This document shows, one piece after another, positions 1 through 7,922 of a DNA stretch of 64,000 nucleotides. The stretch spans positions 1 through 64,000 of the forward strand of contig JBCBSZ010000003.1 in NCBI GenBank assembly GCA_039818945.1. The letters are read 5' to 3'. The position numbers were made by a program, and so were the translations under genes. The notes under the pieces were generated by a model. It saw only the letters and a list, made by a program, of their open reading frames with translations. It was not told where the DNA came from and did not search any database. The DNA comes from JBCBSZ01 sp039818945 (lineage in GTDB: Bacteria > Actinomycetota > Acidimicrobiia > Acidimicrobiales > Poriferisodalaceae). Position 1 is the stretch's first letter. Each line of letters starts with the position of its first letter.

Positions 1-1279
1 GCGCACCGGCGCGCGGTGCGCTCTCGATCGCCTCGACCAGCTCGACGGCGGAGTCGGCGTCGATCGGAGCGTCGACGAGCACCTGCACCGGGGCGAGCGG
101 CAGATCCGGATGTGACTCGGCCAGCCGCTCGACGAGGTCGCGCGTCGGCGATCCCCCGGGGAGGCTGCGGGCGTCGAGCCCCTCGAAGTTGATCGAGCCG
201 AGCGGTGTCGCCGCTGCGAGCAGCACGGCGACGGTGCCCGCGGCGACCAGCGCCGGCCGCTCCTGGATCCGGCGGGCGAGGGCGGCGATCCGACCTCGAT
301 CCGGATCGACCGCCTGGGCCGGGCGTAGGCGGTGGGCGGAGCGCCGTAGGAGTGGCTGGAGCAACCAGTGCGCGGCGACGACGCTGAGGAGCGTGGCCGC
401 CATCCCCCCGTACGCGAGCGACCGCAGCACCGGCTCCTCGAAGACGAGCAGCGCGGCCAGCGAGGTCGCGACGGTCAGCCCGGAGTAGACGACGGCGCGA
501 CCGGCCGTCGCCCGGGTGACGGCCAGGCCCGTCTCGACACCGGCACCGCCGGCAAGTTCCTCCCGGAAGCGCGACACGACCAGCAGCCCGTAGTCCACGG
601 CGAGGCCGACGCCGAAGAGCGTGACGACGTTGACGGCGAACACCGACACGGTCGTCACGGCGCTCAGCGCGAGCAGGATCGGCAGGGAGCCGGCGAGCAC
701 GACCACCACGATCGCCAGGGGCACGAGGGCGACGCGGACCCCGCCGAGGAGCAGGCCGAACAGGAGCAGGATGACGGGGACGGCGAGCGCGTCGGCTCGC
801 AGGAGGTCGGACTCGGCGGTGTCGGCGAGCTCCTGATCGAGCGCCAGGCTGCCGCCCACCGTCGTCTCGGCGGCCGTGCCCTCGACGACCTCGACGAACT
901 CGGCCACCAGCCGTTCGCGTCCGTCGTCGTCGAGCTCCGCTGCCACCGTGGCCACCATGACCACGGCCTCCGGCTCCACCGAGCTCGGGACCAGCTCCGC
1001 GTCGCCCACCCCGGGCAACGCTTCGACCCGACCGGGGAGCGTCGAGAGGTCCACCTCCGGCGCCTCGAGCAGCGCCACCAGGCTCCCGTCGACGCCCGTG
1101 GCCGCGACGAGCTCCGCCTCGGTGCGCTCGGACTCGGTGCTCGGTGCCGGGTCCAGGCTGGCGTCGAGTCGGTCGAACAGCGGCCCCGCCGACGCCACGC
1201 CGGCCAGCACGGCGACGACGACGGTCAGGAGGGGGAGCCGGAGGCCGCCCGTCAGCGGGTCATCGGTCCGCGGCGGCAT
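1..1279 (-). CDS. MMPL/RND-family membrane transporter, N-terminal part (3' end beyond window)
   Basis: The reading frame runs leftward off the window, so only about 426 N-terminal codons of a usual ~700 or more are visible. One membrane segment follows the start (residues about 13-30). An extracytoplasmic loop of about 150 residues comes next, then a block of closely packed hydrophobic helices. The MMPL signature VDYGLLVVSRFREEL lies at residues 228-242, where the Asp-Tyr pair forms the proton-relay region of this family. Such proteins export lipids or small molecules by proton antiport; the substrate is unknown here. I chose the ATG at 1279 because it gives a short charged N-terminus before the first helix. 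It overlaps the upstream VOC-rhodanese gene by 20 nt, so the two are probably co-transcribed under the ArsR regulator. Family assignment is firm, role inferred. Confidence 0.85.
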   Translation of the reverse strand, partial: MPPRTDDPLTGGLRLPLLTVVVAVLAGVASAGPLFDRLDASLDPAPSTESERTEAELVAATGVDGSLVALLEAPEVDLSTLPGRVEALPGVGDAELVPSSVEPEAVVMVATVAAELDDDGRERLVAEFVEVVEGTAAETTVGGSLALDQELADTAESDLLRADALAVPVILLLFGLLLGGVRVALVPLAIVVVVLAGSLPILLALSAVTTVSVFAVNVVTLFGVGLAVDYGLLVVSRFREELAGGAGVETGLAVTRATAGRAVVYSGLTVATSLAALLVFEEPVLRSLAYGGMAATLLSVVAAHWLLQPLLRRSAHRLRPAQAVDPDRGRIAALARRIQERPALVAAGTVAVLLAAATPLGSINFEGLDARSLPGGSPTRDLVERLAESHPDLPLAPVQVLVDAPIDADSAVELVEAIESAPRAGA

Positions 1280-2024
1280 CGGTGGCGTGCTCGGTCGACG
1301 CCACCGGTCGGCCGGCCGACCGCCACTCGTCGACGCCCCCCGGGAAGCGGCGGACGTCGCGATATCCCGCTTCGACCAGCTGGGTGCCCACGAACTCGCT
1401 GCCCAGGCACTCCCGGTCGGTGCAGTACAGGACGATCGGCGTGTCGAGCGACGGGACGAGCTCGGCGGCCTGGCCGGCTGCGTCGTCGAGGTCGAAGTCG
1501 ACCGCGCCGGCGAGGTGCGCCCGGCCGAAGCCCCCGTCGCCCTGGGCGTCGACGACGACCACCGCCGGATCGTCGAGGGCGGCCTCGAGCTCGTCGATCC
1601 CGACGGGCGGGAGGAGCCGGTCGACCGGCGTGCCGCCGTGCGGGTTCGACCCGAAGTGCTCGGTGTCGCCGACGACGGTGTAGAGCTCCCACGGCGCGCC
1701 GTCGGGATCGACGGTCCACGCCTTCTCCTGGGTCGCGAAGCAGCACGTGTGCGGGTCGTCGACCTGCACCGGCAGCCCGGCCGCGGCGATCCGCTCGGTC
1801 TCACGAGCGACCGCCTCGCCGTCGGCGTGCTCGATCCCGAGGTGGTTGAGCGTGCCTGGCTCGCCCTCTCCCTCGATCACCACCACCTTCAGCGGTGGGT
1901 CGTCGACCACGAAGTTGGCGTACCCGTCGAGGTGCTTCGCCGGGCCCACGCCGAGGAGCGCCGAGTAGAAGTCGACGGCGGCGTCGACGTCGTCGACGTT
2001 GAGCGAGATCTGGAACCGGGCCAT
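1260..2024 (-). CDS. CadI/ArsI-like VOC domain fused to a rhodanese domain
   Basis: The 254-residue protein has two modules. Residues 1-125 match the cadmium-induced CadI / ArsI C-As lyase type of VOC protein: GYANFVVDDPPLK, TLNHLG (His61) and a vicinal TCC cysteine pair (Cys94-Cys95), followed by the WELYTV segment with the metal-ligand-type Glu113. The first ligand position carries Gln5 rather than His, as I recall for CadI. Residues 145-245 form a rhodanese domain with active-site-like Cys201 in LYCTDREC and the FPGGVDEW end motif. ArsI-type enzymes break carbon-arsenic bonds in organoarsenicals; rhodaneses handle sulfane sulfur. GGAGGT lies 9 nt before the ATG. It diverges from an ArsR gene and overlaps the MMPL gene, suggesting a metalloid or thiol-toxicant resistance operon. 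Exact substrate is unknown. Confidence 0.85.
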   Translation of the reverse strand: MARFQISLNVDDVDAAVDFYSALLGVGPAKHLDGYANFVVDDPPLKVVVIEGEGEPGTLNHLGIEHADGEAVARETERIAAAGLPVQVDDPHTCCFATQEKAWTVDPDGAPWELYTVVGDTEHFGSNPHGGTPVDRLLPPVGIDELEAALDDPAVVVVDAQGDGGFGRAHLAGAVDFDLDDAAGQAAELVPSLDTPIVLYCTDRECLGSEFVGTQLVEAGYRDVRRFPGGVDEWRSAGRPVASTEHATDAAADR

Positions 2025-2040
2025 GGGCGAGCACCTCCAC

Positions 2041-2083
2041 TAGAATTAACTACTACACAGAACTCTGTAATTGTGGAGCGTCG
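2041..2083. promoter_or_regulatory. Divergent ArsR-type operator/promoter region
   Basis: This is the AT-richest stretch in the neighbourhood. It contains an interrupted palindrome ACAGA-AC-TCTGT (2057-2068) and an overlapping CACA-N12-TGTG (2056-2075). On the minus strand TAGTAG/TAATTC elements could act as a -10 for the VOC-rhodanese gene; on the plus strand TGTAAT precedes the ArsR start by about 12 nt. It is a plausible ArsR binding site controlling both directions, not an experimentally known one. Confidence 0.5.
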
Positions 2084-2428
2084 ATGTCAAGCCAGGACCT
2101 CATCCCGCCCGCGCTCGCCCAGCGCGAGCTGCTCGAACCACCCGAGGTCGACGAGCTCGCCGCGCTGTTCTCGATGCTCGCCAGCGACACCCGGCTGCGG
2201 ATCCTGCACGCGATCGCGCGGGCCGACGAGGCGTCGGTCGGAGAGATCGCGACCGCGATCGATGCCAGCGTCCAGACGGTGTCGAACCACCTGCAGCGCA
2301 TGGCCGACCAGCGGTTCGTGGCGACCCGGCGCGACGGCAACCGCGTCTACTACCGCCTCATCGATCCCTGCGTGGGCGGGGTGATGGAGCTCGGGCTCTG
2401 CCTGCTCGGCCACGACCCCACCTGCTGA
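2084..2428 (+). CDS. ArsR-family winged-helix metalloregulator
   Basis: The 114-residue protein has the usual ArsR length. A winged helix covers about residues 25-95: LFSMLASDTRLRILHAI, then the recognition region VGEIATAIDASVQTVSNHLQRM and the wing VATRRDGNRVYYRL. Cysteines sit only near the C-terminus (DPC, LCLLGHDPTC), so the metal or thiol site would be in the C-terminal helix, not the classical ELCVCDL alpha3 site, which is absent. It is transcribed divergently from the VOC-rhodanese/MMPL operon across a 59-bp gap and is its likely repressor. The ligand cannot be read from the sequence. Confidence 0.88.
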   Translation: MSSQDLIPPALAQRELLEPPEVDELAALFSMLASDTRLRILHAIARADEASVGEIATAIDASVQTVSNHLQRMADQRFVATRRDGNRVYYRLIDPCVGGVMELGLCLLGHDPTC

Positions 2429-2441
2429 GCGGGCGCCCCGC
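2429..2441. terminator. Small GC hairpin between convergent arsR-like and tetR-like genes
   Basis: GCGGG-CGC-CCCGC forms a 5-bp stem directly after the ArsR stop codon and just before the TetR stop. There is no T-tract, so it is at best a weak bidirectional terminator. Confidence 0.25.
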
Positions 2442-2447
2442 CGATCG

Positions 2448-3032
2448 TCAGGGGCGGAGACCGGCCAGCATCGTGTCGATCACGTCCTCGGCCACCGCTG
2501 CCGCGACGCTGGGCGCCGTGAGCGCCACGGTCGCGACGCCGTGGGTCGTCGTCCACGTGATCATCGCGAGCTGGAGCACGTCGCGGTCGACCAGGTCGCC
2601 GTCGGCGATGGCGCCCGACAGGTCGGCGAGGCCCTCGTCGAACGCCGCCGTCGCGGCCCCGAGCTCGTTGTCGACCGCAGCGCCGTCCTCGTCGACCAGC
2701 TCGACCGCCGCGGGCCGGAACAGGAACATGAGGCGGAAGAGCTCCGGATGCTGCGAGGCGAACTCGATGTAGGCGAGCGCTCGCTGCCGGATCCGGTCGA
2801 TCGGGCGGGGGCCGTCGACCTCGAGCGCCTCGGTCAGCGCGGCGTACCCGTGCTCGGCGAGCGCCCGGAGGAGGTCGTCTCGCGAGTCGAAGTGGTCGTA
2901 GAGCGCAGGTGCCGTGACGCCGAGATCGCGGGCGATCCCGCGCAGCGCCACGGCTTCGTGGCCGCCCGCCACCAGCGCCGCGTTGGCCACCGACACGATC
3001 CGTTCCCGGGTCAGCTTCGGGGCCTTCGGCAT
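2448..3032 (-). CDS. TetR-family transcriptional regulator
   Basis: The 194-residue protein has a typical TetR N-terminal helix-turn-helix (about residues 8-57, including LRGIARDLGVTAPALYDHFDSRDDLL). The all-helical C-terminal ligand domain carries a WHG-like WTTTHGVATVAL motif near residue 160. It starts 6 nt after the stop of the carotenoid oxygenase gene and is probably the second gene of that operon. A near-perfect TetR-type palindrome lies upstream of the oxygenase at 4459-4475, so autoregulation plus control of the divergent transporter is likely. The ligand is unknown. Confidence 0.85.
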   Translation of the reverse strand: MPKAPKLTRERIVSVANAALVAGGHEAVALRGIARDLGVTAPALYDHFDSRDDLLRALAEHGYAALTEALEVDGPRPIDRIRQRALAYIEFASQHPELFRLMFLFRPAAVELVDEDGAAVDNELGAATAAFDEGLADLSGAIADGDLVDRDVLQLAMITWTTTHGVATVALTAPSVAAAVAEDVIDTMLAGLRP

Positions 3033-3037
3033 CTGCG

Positions 3038-4414
3038 TCAGTCTGCGATCCAGCTGCCGTGGAAGCCAGTCGGGACGCGTCGCGGCAGCATCACCTGCGC
3101 CACCGGATCGGCGGCCATGTTCGCGGCGTCGAGGATCGTCAGGTGCGACCGCTCGGTGCCGCGGTCGTAGACGTAGGTCATGAGGTACCCGTCGTCCTCG
3201 TTGGTGCCGCCGTCGGCGGGCACGAAGACGGCCTCGCCCGGCGTCTGGCCCTCGGGGAAGACGTGCGAGGTCCGCGAGTCGGTGTCGAGGTCGTACTTGA
3301 TCAGCTCACCCGTGCCCTCGAAGACGGCCGACATCGTGTAGCCGTACCGGCTCGTGAGGCCGACCCGGCTGTCGGGGACCCGCGGGAACTCCGACGGCTG
3401 CTCGTCGAGCTGGCGCTCGCTGACCCCTCCGGTGGCCCGGTTGAGTCGCCACTCCCACATCTTCGGCGCCGAGTCGTCGTCGGTGCTCCCCGGGTCGCCG
3501 ATGTCGGCGTTCTCGCGCCACAGCTCGTTCAGGCGGCAGCCGTGCATCACCACCTCGTCGCCGTCGTCGTAGGCGTTGAGGGTGTGGAACACGTAGCACG
3601 GCTCGATCTCGAACCACTGCACGTCGGCGTCGACGCCGTCGCGGGGCATGACGCCGAGGCGGGCGGGGTAGTCGTCGCTCCAGCGGATCGGCATCCCACC
3701 CGACATGGCGAGCTCCATGTCGAACACGGCGGGCAGGTCCATGAAGACGCTGTGGTGCCGCGAGACCACGAAGTCGTGCATCATCGTCGGCCCGCCGACG
3801 GTGATCTCGGTCGACTGGACGAGCTGGCCGGCGGCGTCGACCCGGTGGTAGGTCAGGTAGGGCGGAATCGAGCTGTAGCCGAAGAACAGCAGCTCGCCCG
3901 TCTCGGGGCAGATCTTCGGGTGCGCCGTCATCGCGGTCGTGAGCCGGCCGTCGAAGTCGTGGAACCCGATCGTCTCGATCTCGTCGGTGAGGAGGTACGG
4001 GAACGAGCCCTCCTCGAGCGCCATGATCTTGTCGCCGTGCCCGATCACGTGGGTGTTGGCGACGCCGACGTCGTAGTTGAACGCGAACGTCTCCGGGTCG
4101 AGGTACAGCTCCATGCGGTCGGTGCCCGGGTTGGCGTGGCACGGCGTCCGGACGTAGCGGTTGCGATACCAGTTGGCGGCGCCATCGCGCAGCTCGATGC
4201 CGTGCACCATCCCGTCGCCGAGGAACCAGTGCTCGGACTGCCCGGTCTGCGGGTTGGCGCCGTTGCGGAAGTAGCGACCCGAGAGCTCGGTCGGGATCGA
4301 GCCGACCACCTCCAGGTCGGTGAGCGTCACCTCGTCGAACACCGGCGCCTGGTTCCCACTCAGGTGGAACGGGACCTCCTCCGCCGAGTCCTGCGGTGAG
4401 TCGATCGTGGCCAT
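3038..4414 (-). CDS. Carotenoid cleavage oxygenase (RPE65 family)
   Basis: The 458-residue length and the order of motifs fit this family of non-heme iron dioxygenases. FRNGANPQTG and WFLGDGMVHGI are N-terminal signatures. The four iron-binding His are visible in TAHPKICPETGE, MMHDFVVS, YVFHTLNAYD and the C-terminal FHGSWIAD. These enzymes split carotenoids, apocarotenoids or stilbene-like compounds at a double bond in the seven-bladed propeller active site. No signal peptide is visible, so it is cytoplasmic or membrane-associated. GGGGGA lies about 7 nt before the ATG. It forms an operon with the TetR gene and diverges from a branched-chain-type ABC transporter under a shared operator. That could mean the transporter imports the substrate or a related acid, which is inference. 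Confidence 0.9.
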   Translation of the reverse strand: MATIDSPQDSAEEVPFHLSGNQAPVFDEVTLTDLEVVGSIPTELSGRYFRNGANPQTGQSEHWFLGDGMVHGIELRDGAANWYRNRYVRTPCHANPGTDRMELYLDPETFAFNYDVGVANTHVIGHGDKIMALEEGSFPYLLTDEIETIGFHDFDGRLTTAMTAHPKICPETGELLFFGYSSIPPYLTYHRVDAAGQLVQSTEITVGGPTMMHDFVVSRHHSVFMDLPAVFDMELAMSGGMPIRWSDDYPARLGVMPRDGVDADVQWFEIEPCYVFHTLNAYDDGDEVVMHGCRLNELWRENADIGDPGSTDDDSAPKMWEWRLNRATGGVSERQLDEQPSEFPRVPDSRVGLTSRYGYTMSAVFEGTGELIKYDLDTDSRTSHVFPEGQTPGEAVFVPADGGTNEDDGYLMTYVYDRGTERSHLTILDAANMAADPVAQVMLPRRVPTGFHGSWIAD

Positions 4415-4444
4415 GTCGTCATCCCCCTGATCTCCGACACCGAT

Positions 4445-4482
4445 ACGCTAGCGCATCTACTGAACGCCGTTTAGTGTGAGTC
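4445..4482. promoter_or_regulatory. TetR operator between two divergent promoters
   Basis: A 17-bp palindrome ACTGAACG-C-CGTTTAGT (4459-4475) has one mismatch between arms, like many actinobacterial TetR operators. A minus-strand -10-like TAGCGT (complement of 4445-4450) serves the carotenoid oxygenase, and a plus-strand -10-like TAGTGT (4472-4477) serves the transporter. The operator overlaps the second and sits in the spacer of the first, so one bound repressor dimer could silence both directions. Confidence 0.65.
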
Positions 4483-4495
4483 TCGGGGGGATCAC

Positions 4496-5943
4496 ATGAC
4501 CAAGGTGTTGACGGCGATGCTGTGTGCGCTCGCGCTGGTGACGGCGGCGTGCTCGGAGGCGGAGGACGACGGCGACGAGCCGACCGAGGTGGAGGCGACC
4601 GCGCCCCCCGAGACCGAGGCTGCGCCGGACGAGGGCGGCGGAGACGGGACCGAGCCGCCGCCGACCGAAGCCGGCGACGACGACGAGGAACCGGCCGACA
4701 CCGAACCGCCCGCCGACACGGAGCCCGAGTCGGACGACGCGGTCGCCGCGACCGGTGAGCCGGTGCTCGCCGCGCTCGCGGGCCAGCCGTGGTACCGGGG
4801 CGAGATCCCGGGTGAGGCCGTGGCCGCCGACCCCGCGCTGGAGCCGGTCCGCGTCGGCATGATCAACCAGGAGAACACGCCGCTGGGCTCGTTCCCGGAG
4901 GTCCGGGCGGCCGCGGAGGCGGCGGTCGGCCTGATCAACGCCGAGCTCGGTGGCGTCGACGGCCGCCCGATCGAGCTCGTCACCTGCATCACCAGCTTCA
5001 GCGCCGAGCAGTCGCAGGCGTGCGCGCAGGAGCTGGTCGAGGAGGGCGTCGTCGCGCTGGTCGGCGGTGTCGACGTGACCAGCAACGGCTCGTTCCCGGT
5101 CATCGAGCAGAACGGGCTGCCGCTGGTCGGTGGCGTCCCGGCCGGTCTGGTCGAGCAGCGCAGCCCCAACGCGTTCTTCTTCTCCGGTGGAGGTGCCGGC
5201 GGGGCAGCCGCCTTCATGGCGCACGCCGCGGAGAACGGAGCCGAGACCGTGCTGCTGGCCTCGGCGAGTTCGAGTCGTTCTCGGTCGCGGCCGAGGACTA
5301 CGCCGCGGTGGTCGGCGAGTCGCTGGGGCTCCAGGTCGAGCTGCTGTCGTTCTCCCTGTTCGCCACCGACTACCTGCCGATCCTCACCAAGGCGCAGGAG
5401 ATCGGCGCGGACGGCATCATCGTCCTGGCCGCCGACTCGGCCTGCGTGCCGCTCATGCAGAACATGAGCGACCTCGGCATCGACGCCCAGCTGTACCTCA
5501 CGGGCGCGTGCGCGGCCGAAGCGATCATCGACGCGGCGGGCGAGGACATCGTCCGCGTGCTGTTCAACTCCGAGGGGCCGGTCGAGGACGGCGATCCGGA
5601 GGGCACCCTCTACGCCGCCGCGCTCGAGAGCTACGCCACCGAGCCGGCCGGCGGGGCGGGCACGGTCGGCTTCCGCGGGATGATGAACCTCTACGACGTG
5701 CTCCTCGAGGTGGGCGGCGAGAACCTCACGTCGGCGGCGATCCTCGATGCCGTCACGGCGAGCGCCGACCGCCCGTCGTTCTGGGGCCACCCCTACACCT
5801 GCGACGGCCAACAGGTCCCTGGCCTCCCGGCGCTCTGCGCCCCACAGCAGATCCTCTTCGAGGTGGCGACCGCCGGCGCCGACCCGAGCGGCGTCGGTGA
5901 CTGGATCGACACGGCGGCGCTGTTCCAAGTCGTCGACGGGTGA
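4496..5943 (+). pseudogene. Branched-chain-amino-acid-type ABC substrate-binding lipoprotein, frameshifted
   Basis: The first part (4496 to about 5266) begins with a lipoprotein signal, lipobox VTAAC with Cys19, and a long Asp/Glu/Thr linker to about residue 85. A periplasmic-binding-protein type 1 fold follows (VRVGMINQENTPLG, then VVALVGGVDVTSNGSFPVIEQNGLPLVGG). At about 5261-5268 homology jumps to the -1 frame and continues as GEFESFSVAAEDYAAVVGES to the stop at 5943. One missing base in the run after GCCTCGG would restore a single frame of about 480 residues. No slippery heptamer is evident, so this is a real mutation or a sequencing error, not obvious programmed frameshifting. Both halves keep normal codon use, so any decay is recent. 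GGGGGG precedes the ATG. The stop overlaps the start of the permease gene. Confidence 0.75.
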
Positions 5944-7907
5944 GCAGCCACGCGACCTTCCTGCTCCTGGGCCTCGGCGCCGGCGCGGCGATCGCCGCCC
6001 TCGCCATCGGGATCGTCGTCACGCACCGCAGCTCGGGGATCATCAACTTCGCCCACGCGGCGATCGGCATGTTCGTCGCCTTCAGCTACTACGAGCTGCG
6101 CGACTCGGGCGACCTCGTGCTGCCGATCCTCGGGCTGCCCGACCGCGTCCACCTGATCGACCGTCCGACCGTCGGCACCGCGCTCGTCGTCGTGCTCGTC
6201 TACGCGGCGGTGATCGGCGCCGCCCTGTACCGGCTCGTCTTCCGCCACCTCGCCGACGCTCCGCCGCTGGCCGGCACGGTCGCCTCGCTCGGCCTCCTGC
6301 TCTATCTCATCGCCATCGCCGACCTGCGCTTCGACCAGCGATCCGCCGCGGCGCTGGTCCTCGACGGTCCGCTCCCCGACCGGCTCGTCACGATCGGTTC
6401 GGTCGTCGCCCCGCTCGACCGCTACGTCCTCGCCGCGCTGGTGGTCGTCGCTGCGCTCGGCTTGGCCTCGTTCTACCGGTTCACCACCACGGGGCTCGCC
6501 ACGCTCGCGCTGTCGGAGAACCGCAAGGGTGCGACCTTGCTCGGGATCTCGGCTGATCGCATCGGCACGCTCAACTGGGTGATCGCCGCCGTGCTCGCCG
6601 GCGGAGCGCTCGTGCTCGCCGCGCCGATCGTCCGGCTCGACCCGAGCGGTACCAGCCTGCTCGTCGTCCCCGCCCTCGCGGCCGCCCTGCCGGGGCGGTT
6701 CTCGTCGCTGGGCATCGCGGTCGCGACCGGCCTCGCGCTCGGCATGGCCCAGAGCGAGCTGCTGAGCATCCAGACCGACTGGGACTGGTTGCCGGACGTC
6801 GGGCTCCAGCAGGGCGTGCCGTTCCTGCTCATCCTCCTGACGCTGGCGGTGCGAGGCGACCTCGTCCCCGATCGTCGGACGGGTGGGGTCGCACGCTCGC
6901 TGCCCTTCGCACCGGACCTTCGATGGGGTACCCCGATCGCCGTGGGCTCGATCCTCGCCGCGCTCGTCGGCCTGCTGCTCCTCGACAGCTCCTGGCGGAC
7001 CGGCATCATCGTCTCGGCGATCACGGCGCTCCTGGCGTTGTCGGTCGTCGTGCTCGGGGGCTTCGTCGGACAGGTCTCGCTCGCCACCTACGCCATCGCT
7101 GGCGTCGCCGCCTTCTCGATGGTCCGGATCACCGACGGGCTCGGGGTCGGCTTCCCCCTCGCTCCCGTCCTCGCCGTGGTCGTGGCGATCCTCGCCGGTG
7201 TCGCGGTCGGGGTCGCCGGCCTCCGCGCCCGAGGCATGACCCTCACGATCGCCACGCTCGCCGCGGCCATCGCGATCGAGGAGCTGCTCTTCCGGTGGGA
7301 CTGGTTCACCGGCGGGCTCGCGGGAGCCACCGTCGAGCCGCCGAGCCTCTTCGGCATCGATCTGCGCATCAGCGCACCCGGCGACGCCTTCCCGAGACGG
7401 AGCTTCGGCGTGATGGTCCTCGTCGCGTTGCTCGTCGCGATGATGGCGGTGATCAACCTTCGGCGGAGCGGGACCGGACGACGATGGCTCGCCGTTCGAT
7501 GGAACGAGCGGGCCGCGGCCTCGGTCGGCATCGACGTCGCCCGGGTCAAGCTGGAGGCGTTCGCCGTCTCCTCGGTGCTCGCCGGCGCCGGCGGGGTGCT
7601 CCTCGCGTACCGACGCGAGCTCGTGTCACCCGGCTCCTTCGCGGTGTTCGAGTCGATCGTGATCCTCGCCCTCACCTACCTCGCCGGCATCGCCGCACCG
7701 CTCGGCGCGCTGCTCGCCGGCGCCCTGACGAGCGGCGGGCTGCTCACGGTCGCGCTGGACGAGCTGAGCGACTCCGCCTCCGATCGGCAGTTCGCGGTGA
7801 GCGGCCTGCTCCTCGTCATCGCCGCCGTCCGGTTCCGCAACGGCGTGCTCGGGCTTCGACGCGACCGGGCCGGACCGGCGCGGGGTCGGAGCGGTGGCGC
7901 AGACTGA
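5940..7907 (+). CDS. Fused LivH-LivM-type ABC permease
   Basis: The 655-residue protein joins both branched-chain-amino-acid-type permeases in one chain. Residues 1-310 resemble LivH, including SSGIINFAHAAIGM and the cytoplasmic coupling loop SENRKGATLLGISADRI. Residues 330-640 resemble LivM, with GGFVGQVSLATYAIAG and the coupling loop WNERAAASVGIDVARVKLEAF. About 16-18 membrane helices are visible. The GTG start at 5940 overlaps the receptor stop (GTGA), indicating translational coupling. LivG/LivF-type ATPases, which normally follow, are absent: the next gene is an unrelated phosphatase. The permease would need ATPases from elsewhere, or the system is degenerate, which agrees with the frameshift in the receptor. 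Confidence 0.9.
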   Translation: MSSHATFLLLGLGAGAAIAALAIGIVVTHRSSGIINFAHAAIGMFVAFSYYELRDSGDLVLPILGLPDRVHLIDRPTVGTALVVVLVYAAVIGAALYRLVFRHLADAPPLAGTVASLGLLLYLIAIADLRFDQRSAAALVLDGPLPDRLVTIGSVVAPLDRYVLAALVVVAALGLASFYRFTTTGLATLALSENRKGATLLGISADRIGTLNWVIAAVLAGGALVLAAPIVRLDPSGTSLLVVPALAAALPGRFSSLGIAVATGLALGMAQSELLSIQTDWDWLPDVGLQQGVPFLLILLTLAVRGDLVPDRRTGGVARSLPFAPDLRWGTPIAVGSILAALVGLLLLDSSWRTGIIVSAITALLALSVVVLGGFVGQVSLATYAIAGVAAFSMVRITDGLGVGFPLAPVLAVVVAILAGVAVGVAGLRARGMTLTIATLAAAIAIEELLFRWDWFTGGLAGATVEPPSLFGIDLRISAPGDAFPRRSFGVMVLVALLVAMMAVINLRRSGTGRRWLAVRWNERAAASVGIDVARVKLEAFAVSSVLAGAGGVLLAYRRELVSPGSFAVFESIVILALTYLAGIAAPLGALLAGALTSGGLLTVALDELSDSASDRQFAVSGLLLVIAAVRFRNGVLGLRRDRAGPARGRSGGAD

Positions 7908-7922
7908 GCACGGAGGCAGCCC

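Noticed and set aside
3059..4399. Long open frame opposite the carotenoid oxygenase
   Set aside because: It is rich in Arg, Val, Gly and His and has no domain; the opposite strand has a full four-His dioxygenase.
5255..5275. Programmed -1 frameshift in the receptor gene
   Set aside because: No slippery heptamer or clear downstream structure is visible; mutation or sequence error is simpler.
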